Shown piece after piece: positions 1-10,244 of a stretch of 64,000 nt of DNA (within the stretch, counting starts at the first letter, position 1; every line of letters begins with the position of its first letter). The position numbers and the translations under genes are program-made. Under the pieces are notes generated by a model. The model was given only the letters and a program-made list of their open reading frames with translations, had not been told where the DNA came from and did no database searches. The stretch is from Propionibacteriaceae bacterium (GTDB lineage Bacteria; Actinomycetota; Actinomycetes; Propionibacteriales; Propionibacteriaceae). The stretch is from the NCBI GenBank assembly GCA_025965155.1, contig JAOPXN010000111.1, forward strand, positions 1 through 64,000, read 5' to 3'.

Positions 1-37
1 TACGAGTGCGTTGCTCTGCCATCTGAGCTAAGGCGGC
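1..37 (-). tRNA. tRNA-Thr(CGT), 5' half only (truncated by window edge)
   Basis: Reverse complement reads GCCGCCTTAGCTCAGATGGCAGAGCAACGCACTCGTA: acceptor 5' strand, TTAGCTCAG..GG D-arm, anticodon-stem half; positions 34-36 = CGT. Confidence 0.85.
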
Positions 38-124
38 CTGCACGACAGCCCGCAGGCCGACGCACGGTCGCCAACTATATCGAGGCGGGGTCCGTCGTAG
101 AAATCCTGGCCCTCACCAGTCCGG

Positions 125-1723
125 TCAGCACCTGCTCCCATCCGCCGGCACGACCCCATCCACCAGGTACGCCCGCACCAGCCGCTGGACACACGGGCTC
201 TGCCCGTACGCCAGATGACCCTCGCCCGTGAACGTGATCAGCACCGCCGACTCCAGCTGTCGGGCCATCCCGACAGCGTTCTCGTACGGGGTCGCCGGGT
301 CGCCGGTGGTACCGACCACCACGATCGGGGCGGCGCCGGGGCCGGTGACCTTGGCCGGACGAGGCGCCGCCGGGACCGGCCACATCGGGCAGAGGTAGTT
401 CGGACCGAGGAACGGTCCGATGGTCGGCGCGTCCTTGACCGTCCTCGCGGCGTCCCGGTCGGCGTCCCGGATGCCTCCGTCGTCGGTGTCCAGGCAGCGG
501 ATCGCCGGGAACGAGTAGTTGAACTGGCCATACTGCCCGTTGGGCTGGCGCTGGTTGTACTGGTCCGCGAGGTCCAGCAACGTCCGCCCGTCTCCGTCTT
601 GGATCGCCGCCTCCAGGGATTTGAGCAGATAGGTCCAGGCCTTATCGTTCTCGTACAGGACGAAGATCACCGCGGTGACCGCGAGCTGCTGGCTCAGCTC
701 CCGCTGCCCGACCTGCATCGGGGTGCCGTCGAGCCGCGTCCACAGGTCCACCACGGCAGCCTCGACCTTGTCGGCGTTCGAGCCGAGGCTGCACTGTCGG
801 TCGGCACACCACTGGGCGAAGGTTCTCAGCGCCTTCTCGAACCCCTCCGCCTGGCTGGTCCCCGAGTCGCCGGTGAGGTCCACGGCCCCATCCAGCACCA
901 TCCGGCCGACGGCCTTCGGGAACAGCTGGGCGTAGTGGGCCCCGATCTGGGTGCCGTAGGAGGAGCCGAAGTACCGCAGCGGAGCGTTCCCGAGCATCCG
1001 ACGCAGCAGATCCAGGTCACGCGCCGTCTCGATGGTGGAGACGTGCTGCAGCAGCGGCCCGGACCGCGCCAGGCAGGACACGCCGAACTCGCGGTTGGCC
1101 TGGATCAGCGCCGTCTTCTCCGCCGCGGAGTCGGGCGACACATCCATGGCGGTGTACTGGTCCAGCACCTCTGAGCCGACACACTGCACCGGGGTCGAGC
1201 CGGCCACACCGCGGGGGTCCCAGCCGACGATGTCGTAGTCCTCCAACCCGCTGCGGCTGAAGTAGCTGACATAGCTGACCCCCGAGATCCCAGGCCCGCC
1301 CGGGTTGATGAACAGGCTGCCGAGATTCCGAGTCCCCGTTGCCGGCTTCCGGGCCAGAGCGAGGCTGATGGCAGTGCCGTCCGGCTTCGCATAGTCCAGC
1401 GGCACCAGTACGTCGGCGCACTGCAGGCCGTCCTTGCACGGTTCCCAGCGGACCTGCTGGTCGGCGTACCGCTCCAGACCTCGGCCAGGAGGTGGCTCGG
1501 CGAACCCGGCCGGCTGCACCGCGGGCACCGGCTTGACCGGTCGCTCCTCCATCGACACCGACGCCGACGTACTGGGCCACGGCGGACGCGGCGCCGGGGA
1601 CTCCCGATTGGGACCCAGCGCCGAACAGGACACGGCGAGCGTCAGTGAGACCAGGACGCTCAGCAGGACGGGCAGTCTGCCGCGAACCCCCCGCACCCGG
1701 CGGTGAGGTCGCGGCAGTCCCAT
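125..1723 (-). CDS. alpha/beta hydrolase, tripeptidyl aminopeptidase-like (TAP C-terminal domain), lipoprotein-like signal
   Basis: ORF with LFINPGGPGISG, GSSYGTQIGAHYAQLFP nucleophile elbow, C-terminal GEGHLAYGQSPCV; N-terminal hydrophobic segment ending in a Cys. Start moved to MGLPRPH. Confidence 0.85.
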   Translation of the reverse strand: MGLPRPHRRVRGVRGRLPVLLSVLVSLTLAVSCSALGPNRESPAPRPPWPSTSASVSMEERPVKPVPAVQPAGFAEPPPGRGLERYADQQVRWEPCKDGLQCADVLVPLDYAKPDGTAISLALARKPATGTRNLGSLFINPGGPGISGVSYVSYFSRSGLEDYDIVGWDPRGVAGSTPVQCVGSEVLDQYTAMDVSPDSAAEKTALIQANREFGVSCLARSGPLLQHVSTIETARDLDLLRRMLGNAPLRYFGSSYGTQIGAHYAQLFPKAVGRMVLDGAVDLTGDSGTSQAEGFEKALRTFAQWCADRQCSLGSNADKVEAAVVDLWTRLDGTPMQVGQRELSQQLAVTAVIFVLYENDKAWTYLLKSLEAAIQDGDGRTLLDLADQYNQRQPNGQYGQFNYSFPAIRCLDTDDGGIRDADRDAARTVKDAPTIGPFLGPNYLCPMWPVPAAPRPAKVTGPGAAPIVVVGTTGDPATPYENAVGMARQLESAVLITFTGEGHLAYGQSPCVQRLVRAYLVDGVVPADGSRC

Positions 1724-1771
1724 GCCGGCGAGCCTACCTGCGGGGTCCACCGGCTGAGGCGTCGCAGAGGT

Positions 1772-2650
1772 TCAGCGCTTCTGCCGCGATCGGGGCTTGG
1801 GAGCCTCGTCTGCCGGACGGCTCTCGAAGGCGTGCCGTGACCCGCACACGCTCGCCTTGGCGCAGCTGCTGATGGCGCCGGTGGCCTTCATCCGCACCAC
1901 TACCGCGTCCGCCGGGACCTGATGGCCTACCACCACACCGTCGCCGTCGTCGGTGGTCACGCGTTCTCCGATAGCCGGTGCCTCGCGGGCGAATTCGGTG
2001 TACAAGGGGTGCTCGTACTTCAGGCAGCACATCAGCCGCCCGCAGGCGCCGGAGATCTTCATCGGGTTGGGCGGCAAGTCCTGCAGCTTCGCCATCCGCA
2101 GGCTGACCGGCTCGAAGTCCTTCAGGAAGGTGGCGCAGCAGAGATCCCGGCCGCAGTTGCCGATGCCACCCATCAGCCGGGCGGCGTCCCGCGAACCCAC
2201 CTGGCGAAGGTCGATCCGGGACCTGAGCGTCCGGGCCAGCTCACCGACCAGTGACCGGAAGTCGACCCGGTGCGGCGCGTTGAAATAGATGACGACCAGC
2301 TGGTCGAAATCGCCCCCCTGGTCGATGTAGTCGACCGCGACGACCTTCATCGGCAGCTCGTTCTTCTTGATCAGCCTCTTGGCCACCAGCTTCGCCTCGG
2401 CGCGCCGGCGGCGGTTGGCGGCATCCCGGTCCAGGTCCTTCTCGGTGGCCGGACCGGCGCAGACAGGGAGGTTCACGTAGCCGGTCTCGGCATCGTCGAC
2501 CCACTCCGGCGCCCAGACGCACTCGGCCACCTCGGTCCCCGACTCGGTGGGTACCAGCACCCGGTCCCCGACTCGGTAGATACGGCCACCCGGGTCGAGA
2601 TAGTAGAGCCGCCCGTACCGCTCAAACGAGACAGCCATCACCTGTGCCAT
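1772..2650 (-). CDS. PSP1 domain protein (RicT/YaaT-like stage 0 sporulation family)
   Basis: MAQVMAVSFERYGRLYYLDPGG..; GGIGNCGRDLCCATFLKDFEPVSLRMAKLQDLPPNPMKISGACGRLMCCLKYE motif typical of the family. Confidence 0.9.
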   Translation of the reverse strand: MAQVMAVSFERYGRLYYLDPGGRIYRVGDRVLVPTESGTEVAECVWAPEWVDDAETGYVNLPVCAGPATEKDLDRDAANRRRRAEAKLVAKRLIKKNELPMKVVAVDYIDQGGDFDQLVVIYFNAPHRVDFRSLVGELARTLRSRIDLRQVGSRDAARLMGGIGNCGRDLCCATFLKDFEPVSLRMAKLQDLPPNPMKISGACGRLMCCLKYEHPLYTEFAREAPAIGERVTTDDGDGVVVGHQVPADAVVVRMKATGAISSCAKASVCGSRHAFESRPADEAPKPRSRQKR

Positions 2651-2763
2651 GCCGTCAGCCTACGTCTCCTGCGCCCTATCCGAGAAGATTCAACAATCCA
2701 ACGCCCCGGCCGTACCGCCGGCCACCGCGACAACCTGCCCGCCGTCCTGACCCGGGACGCGCG

Positions 2764-2794
2764 AAGGCCCGGCAGAAACGGTCTGCCGGGCCTT
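2764..2794 (-). terminator. hairpin downstream of the Rpf/LysM gene
   Basis: aaggcccggcag-aaacggt-ctgccgggcctt, perfect 12-bp stem. Confidence 0.75.
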
Positions 2795-2835
2795 GCGCGA
2801 TCATTGCGCTGGATCAACCTGTGAGGAGGTGATGC

Positions 2836-3465
2836 CTACTTACGGATCTTCAGCTTCTGACCGACGTGGAGGGAGTTCGGGTTCTTGACCGTCTTCTTGT
2901 TCAGCTTCCACAGGCCCTTCCAGCCGCCCTTGACGTGGTGACGCTTCGCAATCTTGGCAAGCGTGTCGCCGCTGCGGACCTTGATGGTCTTCTTGGCGGT
3001 GGCCTTGGCGCTGGACTTCTTGGCGGTGCTCTTCTTCTTGACCTTGGTGCTCTTCTTGGCCGACGGCTTCGAGGAACTGGCGGTGGCCGACTTGCTGGCC
3101 TTGCCGTTGGACTTGGTCAGTCCGGCCTTCCGGCTGCAGGTCGGCCAGGCTCCGGGGCCCTGGGCGGCAAGCACCCGACGAGCGATGGCAACCTGCTCGG
3201 CCTTGCTGGCCTTGTGGGCCTTGCTGGCGTACTTCTTGCCGCCGAAGCCGGCCCACGTGCGCGAGGAGAACTGCAGGCCTCCGTAGAAACCGTTACCGGT
3301 GTTGATTTTCCAGTTGCCGCCGCTCTCGCACTTGGCGACCCGGTCCCAGACGGTACCGGCGGCTGCTGCTGGGGCGCTCGCGCCGGCTCCGACACCGAGG
3401 CCGAGCGAGAGTGCGACGGCGGCAAGGACGCCGACCAGTCGCTTGGTGATGGTGGACTTCAACAA
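2836..3465 (-). CDS. resuscitation-promoting-factor-like transglycosylase with C-terminal LysM domain
   Basis: Signal peptide; [32 protein letters not shown] (Rpf/transglycosylase-like domain); Lys/Ala/Ser linker; Lys[51 protein letters not shown] start. Confidence 0.92.
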   Translation of the reverse strand: MLKSTITKRLVGVLAAVALSLGLGVGAGASAPAAAAGTVWDRVAKCESGGNWKINTGNGFYGGLQFSSRTWAGFGGKKYASKAHKASKAEQVAIARRVLAAQGPGAWPTCSRKAGLTKSNGKASKSATASSSKPSAKKSTKVKKKSTAKKSSAKATAKKTIKVRSGDTLAKIAKRHHVKGGWKGLWKLNKKTVKNPNSLHVGQKLKIRK

Positions 3466-3486
3466 GACAATGCCCTTTCCTGACGA

Positions 3487-3662
3487 ATGCCTGTGAAGTG
3501 AGCTGACGGGTTCGGGCTGTCAGGTGCCCGGCACTCCCCACGGCCACAACCGTGCTGAGCACTTCACCCCTGGACCGCCAAGGCGATCCGGTGGTTCCTC
3601 CACCTCCGCTGCGCCCGAGGCTCTCTCGGCAGTGGTGTCCGTCCAGCGAAGCTCGGCACAGC
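3487..3662 (-). promoter_or_regulatory. c-di-AMP riboswitch (ydaO/yuaA type) leader of the Rpf gene
   Basis: Minus-strand leader contains gccgagcttcgctgg..., gcagcggaggtggaggaaccacc, caggggtgaagtgctcagcac and cagcccgaacccgtcagctcacttcacaggc in the order expected for the ydaO family, immediately 5' of an rpf-like gene. Boundaries approximate. Confidence 0.85.
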
Positions 3663-3855
3663 GGACACGCGATCCCACGCCCACATCTGGCGGGTGTGGC
3701 CCTTCCCCGATCTCGTCCCTCGTCCACTCCCTGGAGTTTGATAACGAATTGGATACGAAACCGGACACACCGTAGTAGGCGCTGTGAATTCTTTGCAAAT
3801 CCTGAATGAACCAGTGAACCTTTTGGTCTGCAGGCCGCCGCCGAGCCCGGACAGA

Positions 3856-3892
3856 CAAGAAGCCCCGGGCGGGGGGACACCGGGGCTTCTTG
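3856..3892 (-). terminator. hairpin downstream of holB
   Basis: caagaagccccgg...ccggggcttcttg, perfect 13-bp stem. Confidence 0.7.
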
Positions 3893-4008
3893 CATGGGTT
3901 GTCGGAGAGAACGCTCGGGGGTTTGTTCCGCTCCGACAACGACAGTAAGGGTACTAAAAATTAGGCCGAATACAAAGCCCCGGAACGCAGCTGTTTGCGG
4001 TGCAGTGG

Positions 4009-5178
4009 TTACCCCTCGACGAGGGCGATCATGGTCGCCTCGACGGCCAGCAACGGCGCCACGTTCGTCTCCAACGCCGTCCGGCAGCCGAGCAGTGCGT
4101 CGATTCGGTGCAGGGTCGCCTCAGCGGTCGAGCGACGTGCCAGAGCCAGGATCTGCGGCTCCAGCTCCGAGTTGACCAGCGGCGCCCGCGACCGCGTCTG
4201 CACGCTCAGCACGTCTCGGTAGAACCCGGTCAGCTCGGTGAGGGCGCGGTCGATGGCGTCCCGCTGGTACCGCTTGGCTCGGGCCTTCTGCTGGTCCTCC
4301 AACTCCTTCATTGCGGCCTGCGCCTGGCGCGGCCGCGCGCCCTTGGTGCCGAAGCCCAGCGCTTCGGACAACGTGGCGCGCTCGCTCTCGTCCAGCTCCG
4401 CGGTTGCCGCGGCCGCCTCCTGCGAACAGGCGTCCACCAGCGTTGCCGCCGCGGAGAGGCAGGCACCCAGCCCGTTCAGCCGGCTGGGGATCAGCAGCAC
4501 CTCGTGCCGGCGGCTCCGGGCCGCCTCATCCCGGGCCAGCACCCGCGCGCGGCCGACGTGCCCCTGCGCCACCCGCGCGGCGAACCCAGCCAGCGCCGGG
4601 TCCACCCCGTCGCGGCTGATCAGCAGCTGGGTCACGGCCGCGACGGCGGGTGTCTGCAGAGTCAGCAGCCGGCACCGGGACCGGATGGTCGCCACCACGT
4701 CGTCGGCCGTGGGCGCGCACAGGATCCAGACGGTCTTGGCGGCCGGCTCCTCGATGCTCTTCAGCAGTGCGTCGGCACCGCGCTCGGTCACCCGGTCTGC
4801 GTCCTCGACGACCAGCACCTGCCGGCGGCCCAGTGTCGGGCTCATTGCCGCGCGGCGGACCAGGTCACGTACCTCGTCCACGCCGATCGACAGCAGCTCG
4901 GTCCGGACCAAGGTGACGTCGGGATGGGCACCGCTCAGCGCAGTCCGGCAGTCGTTACAGGTGCCACACCCTCCTCGGGCGCACTGCAACGCGGCGGCGA
5001 ACGCCCGGGCGGCATTGGACCTTCCGGAGCCGGGCGGGCCGGTCACCAGCCACGCGTGGGACATCGCGTGGCTGTCGCCGGCCACCGCACGGCGGAGGGT
5101 CGCCACGGAACGCTCCTGCCCCACCAGATCAGCCCAAACGCCGGAGAGGTCACGGCCGGGTAGCGTGGACACGGTCAT
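4009..5178 (-). CDS. holB: DNA polymerase III subunit delta'
   Basis: WADLVGQERSVATLRRAV..HAWLVTGPPGSGRSNAARAFAAALQC..CGTCNDCR clamp-loader/zinc motif; overlaps tmk by 4 nt. Confidence 0.93.
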   Translation of the reverse strand: MTVSTLPGRDLSGVWADLVGQERSVATLRRAVAGDSHAMSHAWLVTGPPGSGRSNAARAFAAALQCARGGCGTCNDCRTALSGAHPDVTLVRTELLSIGVDEVRDLVRRAAMSPTLGRRQVLVVEDADRVTERGADALLKSIEEPAAKTVWILCAPTADDVVATIRSRCRLLTLQTPAVAAVTQLLISRDGVDPALAGFAARVAQGHVGRARVLARDEAARSRRHEVLLIPSRLNGLGACLSAAATLVDACSQEAAAATAELDESERATLSEALGFGTKGARPRQAQAAMKELEDQQKARAKRYQRDAIDRALTELTGFYRDVLSVQTRSRAPLVNSELEPQILALARRSTAEATLHRIDALLGCRTALETNVAPLLAVEATMIALVEG

Positions 5179-5819
5179 GGGGTCAGTGTGCCGGAACGTT
5201 CCGACATCAGCCCTAGGACCCGGGCCTCGATTCGAGCGGCGATCGCCTCGCGCGTCGCCCGCCCGTCGAGGACCAGGTAGTACTCGGGCTCCCGGGCGGC
5301 CAGCTCCAAGAAGTAGTGCCTCGCCCGCTGGTGGAAGACGTCCTCAGCCGCCTCCAACCGATCCTTGTCGGCCTTCTCGTGCACCGCATCCCGGGGATCC
5401 ACGTCCAAGACGACGGTCAGATGCGGCCTCAGGTTCTCCGTCGCCCAGCGTGCGACGTGCTCGAGCTCGTCGATGTCCAGCACCCGGCCGGCACCCTGGT
5501 AGGCCAGCATCGAGTCGACGTACCGGTCGCAGACCACCACGGCGCCCCGGGCCAGTGCCGGTCGCACCACCGTGAACAGGTGATGCGCCTTGTCAGCTGC
5601 GTACAGCAGTGCCTCGGCCCGGGGGGACAGGTCACCGGTGGCCGGGTCCAGCACGATCTGGCGGATCCTGGCGCCGACGGCGGTGTCGCCCGGTTCGAAG
5701 GTGCGCACGACCTCCAGGCCCTGCTCAGCAAGTGTCTGGCACAGCCGCTCGACCTGGGTCGTCTTGCCCACCCCGTCGCCGCCTTCGAAGACGACGAACA
5801 GGCCCTTGTCAGTCCTCAC
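5175..5819 (-). CDS. tmk: dTMP kinase
   Basis: GLFVVFEGGDGVGKTTQVERL..TFEPGDTAVG; DRYVDSMLAYQGAGR. Confidence 0.95.
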   Translation of the reverse strand: MRTDKGLFVVFEGGDGVGKTTQVERLCQTLAEQGLEVVRTFEPGDTAVGARIRQIVLDPATGDLSPRAEALLYAADKAHHLFTVVRPALARGAVVVCDRYVDSMLAYQGAGRVLDIDELEHVARWATENLRPHLTVVLDVDPRDAVHEKADKDRLEAAEDVFHQRARHYFLELAAREPEYYLVLDGRATREAIAARIEARVLGLMSERSGTLTP

Positions 5820-5866
5820 CTACGCCGCTCCCTCATCCCGCAGGACCGGGCCGGTTCCCAAGCCTG

Positions 5867-7360
5867 TCATCCGCCCAGCTTCTTGGCAGTCTTGGGCCAT
5901 GCCTGCAGGAATGCCTCCCGGGCCTGGTGGACCTCGCTGAGCTCGTGCTCATAGCTGCGGCCGAGAGCGAACGCCTTGCTCGGGGTAGCCCCGGCAGCGT
6001 CCGCCTCGATCCGCTCGACCCGGCCCCACCGGTCGATCGCCTCGGTCAACAGCCCGCTGACACCAGCCAGCCGCCGCCGCAGCGCGTCGGCCTCGTCCGG
6101 CAGGACGTGCACAGCGACGTCGCAGACCCCCGTCAGGTCAGAGATGGCCAGCGCCACCGACTCCCATGCCGCGGGCGGAGAGTCGACGCTCAGCTTCGCT
6201 GCCGACTTCCGCAGCCGACCGCGGGTGGCGTCGAGCAGCGCCTCCAACACCTCCGCGGTCGCCACGGTGCTCGAGTCGCCGACCTTCGGTGAGCGAGTCG
6301 CGGTCACCAGCCGGTCCAGCAAGGTGAGGTATCGCTCGCCGCGGAGCCGGGCCTGCAGCGACGCGAGATGCTCAGGTGCGGCAGCGCCGTCACGCTCGGC
6401 CTCCGCTACCAGCCAGCCGAGCTCCTCGTCCAGGTCCTCGGTCCAGTCCGGGTCGAGGACGGCCGACAGGCCACCGAGCTCGGTCCGCAGCCGGGCGGCG
6501 TGGTCGCGCAGCCGCGCCGGGCCGGAGGCGTCGTCGGCCTGGACCGCGAGGTCAGCTTCCAAGATGTCGCGCAGCCGGGTGCCGAGCAGGGTCGAGACAA
6601 ACTTGGTGAAGTAGGTCTGGTTGTCGAGCCCGTCGGGGTGCGGGAAGTCGGTCGGCCCGGTCGCGGGTGCCCCGAGCCTGGTCACCAGCGAGGGGAACTT
6701 GGTTACCTGAGTACCACCCGCCCCGGTCAGCCGACCATGCAGATGGGCGGCCTGCTCCTGGGTCAGGCCAGGTCCCGTCGGAGTCAGCATCACCTCCCGA
6801 AACCGGGCGATGGTGAGCCCACCGCGCCGTACCGTCACCTTGTCATCACGCACCAGCGCCATCGTGGTGCCGCGGTCGTCCCGCAGGGCGAACTCCCGCC
6901 GCTCACAGGTCAGCGCGGCCACCGGCCCAAGCGTGGCCCGGCGCCGGAACGGTCGGACGAGGTCCGCGAACTCCTGGGGGAGATCGCCCTGCCCCATCGG
7001 CTCGATCCGCTCCTCCGGCAACAGCGGCTCCCACGCGGGCGCGCCGAGATACCACTCGCCGCGGCCGTCCAGGACCCGGTGCGCCAGCAGCACTCCGGAG
7101 CGGATCAGCCGATGATCGGGGGCGTCCAGCAAGGTGACGTCGATGGTGTAGCCGGCATTGTGGCCGGCGCGGCTGACCAGGTTGTGCAGCCCAAGGTCCG
7201 GATTGATCAACCGTGGCGCCGAAGCGCTGTACGGCATCTCGAACAACAGCTGCCCGAGCGGTCCGGTCTGCACCGGCGGGGAGGTCTCGACCGGTGGAGG
7301 AGTCTCCGCGTGCCTGGCGGCCTTGCGTTTCGCCTTCTTGTCCTTGCTCACAGCCCTCAC
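5867..7360 (-). CDS. CYTH-like / CHAD-like domain protein
   Basis: N-terminal half with LLDAPDHRLIRSGVLLAHRVLDGRGEWYL (CYTH-like), C-terminal helical, Arg-rich region resembling CHAD; divergent. Confidence 0.5.
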   Translation of the reverse strand: MRAVSKDKKAKRKAARHAETPPPVETSPPVQTGPLGQLLFEMPYSASAPRLINPDLGLHNLVSRAGHNAGYTIDVTLLDAPDHRLIRSGVLLAHRVLDGRGEWYLGAPAWEPLLPEERIEPMGQGDLPQEFADLVRPFRRRATLGPVAALTCERREFALRDDRGTTMALVRDDKVTVRRGGLTIARFREVMLTPTGPGLTQEQAAHLHGRLTGAGGTQVTKFPSLVTRLGAPATGPTDFPHPDGLDNQTYFTKFVSTLLGTRLRDILEADLAVQADDASGPARLRDHAARLRTELGGLSAVLDPDWTEDLDEELGWLVAEAERDGAAAPEHLASLQARLRGERYLTLLDRLVTATRSPKVGDSSTVATAEVLEALLDATRGRLRKSAAKLSVDSPPAAWESVALAISDLTGVCDVAVHVLPDEADALRRRLAGVSGLLTEAIDRWGRVERIEADAAGATPSKAFALGRSYEHELSEVHQAREAFLQAWPKTAKKLGG

Positions 7361-7433
7361 CTTCCCACGCCTGGCAGGACCTCAGCCATCAGCACCGAGG
7401 CCTCACGGGTCGGTGGATTTAGACTGCGGCCGG

Positions 7434-10244
7434 TCAGGATTTGGCGACCGACGCCGCCCTGGTGGTCGCTGCCTTCTTCGCCGGAGCCTTCTTCGCGGTC
7501 GTCTTCTTCGCCGGTGCCTTCTTCGCGGCAGTGGTCTTGGCGGCAGCCTTCTTCACTGGGGTCTTCTTGGCCGGCGTCTTGCGAGCCGCCCGCTTAGCCG
7601 GGGCCGGGCCCTTGGCGCGCTTCTCCGCCAGCAGCTCCGCAGCCCGCTCGCTGGTGATCGTCTCGATCTCGTCGCCGCGGCGCAGGGTGGCGTTGACCTC
7701 GCCGTCGGTCACATAGGGCCCGAAGCGACCGTCCTTGATCACCATCGGCTGGCCGGAGACCGGATCAGGCCCTAGCTCCTTCAGCGGTGGCTTGGCTGCG
7801 GCCCGACCACGCTGCTTGGGCTGGGCGTAAATCGCCTGTGCCTCCTCCAGCGTGATGGTGAAGATCTGCTCCTCATCGGTGAGCGAGCGGGAGTCAGTGC
7901 CCTTCTTCAGGTACGGCCCGTAACGACCGTTCTGCGCGGTGATCTCGACCCCGTCGGTGTCGATACCCACTACCCGCGGGAGGCTCATCAGCTGCAGCGC
8001 CTGCTCAAGCGTGACGTCCTCGACGGTCATGGTCTTGAACAACGAACCGGTCCTCGGCTTGGCGCTCTTCGGTGCATCCTCGGGCAGCACCTCGGTCACG
8101 TACGGGCCGAAGCGACCGCTCTTCGCGACGATTGTGGTGTGCGTCTCCGGATCGGTTCCGAGTACGCGCTCCTCCCCCATCGGCTTGCTCAGCAGCTCCC
8201 GGGCAAGGTCGACGGTGAGCTCGTCCGGCGGCAGGTCCTCCGCCACGTTGGCGCGGCGCTCCTCGGCATCCTCGACATAGGTGCCGTACCGTCCGACGCG
8301 GACCACGATGGCCGAGTCGACATCGCCGACATTGAAGGTCGATAGCCGGCGCGCGTCGATCTCGCCGAGCTCAGACACCAGCCGCTGCAGACCGGCCCGA
8401 TCGTTCGCACCGAAGTAGAAGTCGGTCAGCACCTGGAGACGCTCGGCGTTCCCGCCGGCGATCTGGTCCAGGGTCTCCTCCATGCTGGCGGTGAAGGCAT
8501 AGTCCACCAGCCGCGGGAAGTGCTCCTCCAGCAGCCGGGTGACGGCGAACGCCAGCCAGGTCGGCACCAGCGCCGAGCCCTTCTTGAACACGTAGTCGCG
8601 GCTGGTGATGGTGCGGATGATCGAGGCGTACGTGGACGGCCGACCGATCTCCAGCTCCTCCAGCTTCGCCACCAGCGACGGCTCGGTGTACCGCGCCGGC
8701 GGCCGCGTCTCGTGGCCGGAGGCGGTGACCTCCTCGGCACGCAGCGACTGGCCCTCGCTCAGCCGCGGCAGCCGCGTCTGCGCGTCGTCGGACTGGCTTC
8801 CGTCGGCCTCGTCGACCGCCTCGACGTACGCCTTCAGGAAGCCGTGGAAGGTGATGGTCCGGCCGGAGGCGACAAAAACACAGCGTTCAGCGTCGACGCG
8901 GTCGGCATTGATCTTGACCGTGATCGACTGACCTTCGGCGTCCTTCATCTGCGAAGCCACCGTCCGCATCCAGATCAGCTCGTACAGCCGGAACTGGTCA
9001 CCGTGCAGCCCTGTCTGGGCCGGGGTCTGGAACACCTCACCGGCCGGTCGGATCGCCTCGTGCGCCTCCTGGGCGTTCTTGACCTTGGAGGTGTAGACCC
9101 GCGGCTTGTCCGGCAGGTAGTCGGCGCCGAAGAGCTGCCGCACCTGGTTACGGGCGGCCGTGATCGCCGTTTCGGACAACGTCACCGAGTCGGTACGCAT
9201 GTAGGTGATGTAGCCGGCCTCGTACAGGTCCTGCGCCACCGACATGGCCCGCTGGGCAGTGAAGCCGAGCTTGCGGCCGGCCTCCTGCTGCATGGTGGTG
9301 GTCCGGAACGGGGCGTACGGGCGCCGGGTGTAGGGCTTCGACTCGATGCTCTGCACCGCGTACGAGGCGCTCCGCAGGGACGTCGCGAGCGCCTGGGCAG
9401 CCGTCTCGTCGAGATGGACCAGCTGCTCGCGGCCCTTGTCGTTGATCGCCCCGTGGGAGTCGAAGTCGCGGCCTTGGGCGACGCGCTGGTCGCCTACGTG
9501 GGTCAGCCGGGCCGGGAACAGCGGTGGCTCGGCGCCGGCTCCGGCGTCCAGGATGGCGTCCAGGTCCCAGTAGGAGGCGCTGCGGAAGGCGATCCGTTCC
9601 CGTTCCCGGTCGACGATCAACCGGGTGGCGACCGACTGGACCCGGCCAGCGGAGAGCCGTGGCATCACCTTCTTCCACAGCACCGGGGAGACCTCGTAGC
9701 CGTACAGCCGATCCAGGATGCGGCGCGTCTCCTGCGCGTCGACCAGGTCGGTGTCCAGCTCGCGCGGGTTGGCGACGGCCTCGGCGATGGCGTGCGGGGT
9801 GATCTCGTGGAACACCATCCGGCGGGCCGGGACCTTCGGCTTCAGCTCCTGCAGCAAATGCCACGCGATGGCTTCGCCTTCGCGGTCACCGTCGGTGGCC
9901 AGTAGCAGCTCGTCGGACTGAGCCAGCGCGTCCTTGAGGGAGCGCAGGGTGGCCCTCTTGTCCGGGTTGACGACGTAGAGCGGCTCGAAGCCGTGGTCCA
10001 CATCTACCCCGGTGCGGGCCCACTTCTCGCCCTTGTACTTCGCCGGGACCTCCGAGGCGCCGGTGGGCAGGTCGCGTACGTGACCGCGGCTGGACTCGAC
10101 GATGTACCCATCGCCGAGGAAGCTCGCGATCTTGGTCGCCTTGGTGGGGGACTCGACGATCACGAGCCGCCTGCCCCCTGCTTTCGCTGCCACGCCGATC
10201 CCTTCCCCAACCTCCGGCAACTCGGTGCTGCCGTTTTCGTTCAC
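7434..10244 (-). CDS. topA: DNA topoisomerase I with Lys/Ala-rich C-terminal tail
   Basis: RRLVIVESPTKATKIASFLGDGYIVESSRGHVRDLP; ATDGDREGEAIAWHL; active-site region YITYMRTDSVTLS; AKKTTAKKAPAKKA tail. Confidence 0.97.
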   Translation of the reverse strand: MNENGSTELPEVGEGIGVAAKAGGRRLVIVESPTKATKIASFLGDGYIVESSRGHVRDLPTGASEVPAKYKGEKWARTGVDVDHGFEPLYVVNPDKRATLRSLKDALAQSDELLLATDGDREGEAIAWHLLQELKPKVPARRMVFHEITPHAIAEAVANPRELDTDLVDAQETRRILDRLYGYEVSPVLWKKVMPRLSAGRVQSVATRLIVDRERERIAFRSASYWDLDAILDAGAGAEPPLFPARLTHVGDQRVAQGRDFDSHGAINDKGREQLVHLDETAAQALATSLRSASYAVQSIESKPYTRRPYAPFRTTTMQQEAGRKLGFTAQRAMSVAQDLYEAGYITYMRTDSVTLSETAITAARNQVRQLFGADYLPDKPRVYTSKVKNAQEAHEAIRPAGEVFQTPAQTGLHGDQFRLYELIWMRTVASQMKDAEGQSITVKINADRVDAERCVFVASGRTITFHGFLKAYVEAVDEADGSQSDDAQTRLPRLSEGQSLRAEEVTASGHETRPPARYTEPSLVAKLEELEIGRPSTYASIIRTITSRDYVFKKGSALVPTWLAFAVTRLLEEHFPRLVDYAFTASMEETLDQIAGGNAERLQVLTDFYFGANDRAGLQRLVSELGEIDARRLSTFNVGDVDSAIVVRVGRYGTYVEDAEERRANVAEDLPPDELTVDLARELLSKPMGEERVLGTDPETHTTIVAKSGRFGPYVTEVLPEDAPKSAKPRTGSLFKTMTVEDVTLEQALQLMSLPRVVGIDTDGVEITAQNGRYGPYLKKGTDSRSLTDEEQIFTITLEEAQAIYAQPKQRGRAAAKPPLKELGPDPVSGQPMVIKDGRFGPYVTDGEVNATLRRGDEIETITSERAAELLAEKRAKGPAPAKRAARKTPAKKTPVKKAAAKTTAAKKAPAKKTTAKKAPAKKAATTRAASVAKS

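Noticed and set aside
8520-9905. 461-aa plus-strand ORF antisense to topA
   Set aside because: Shadow ORF of topoisomerase I with biased composition.
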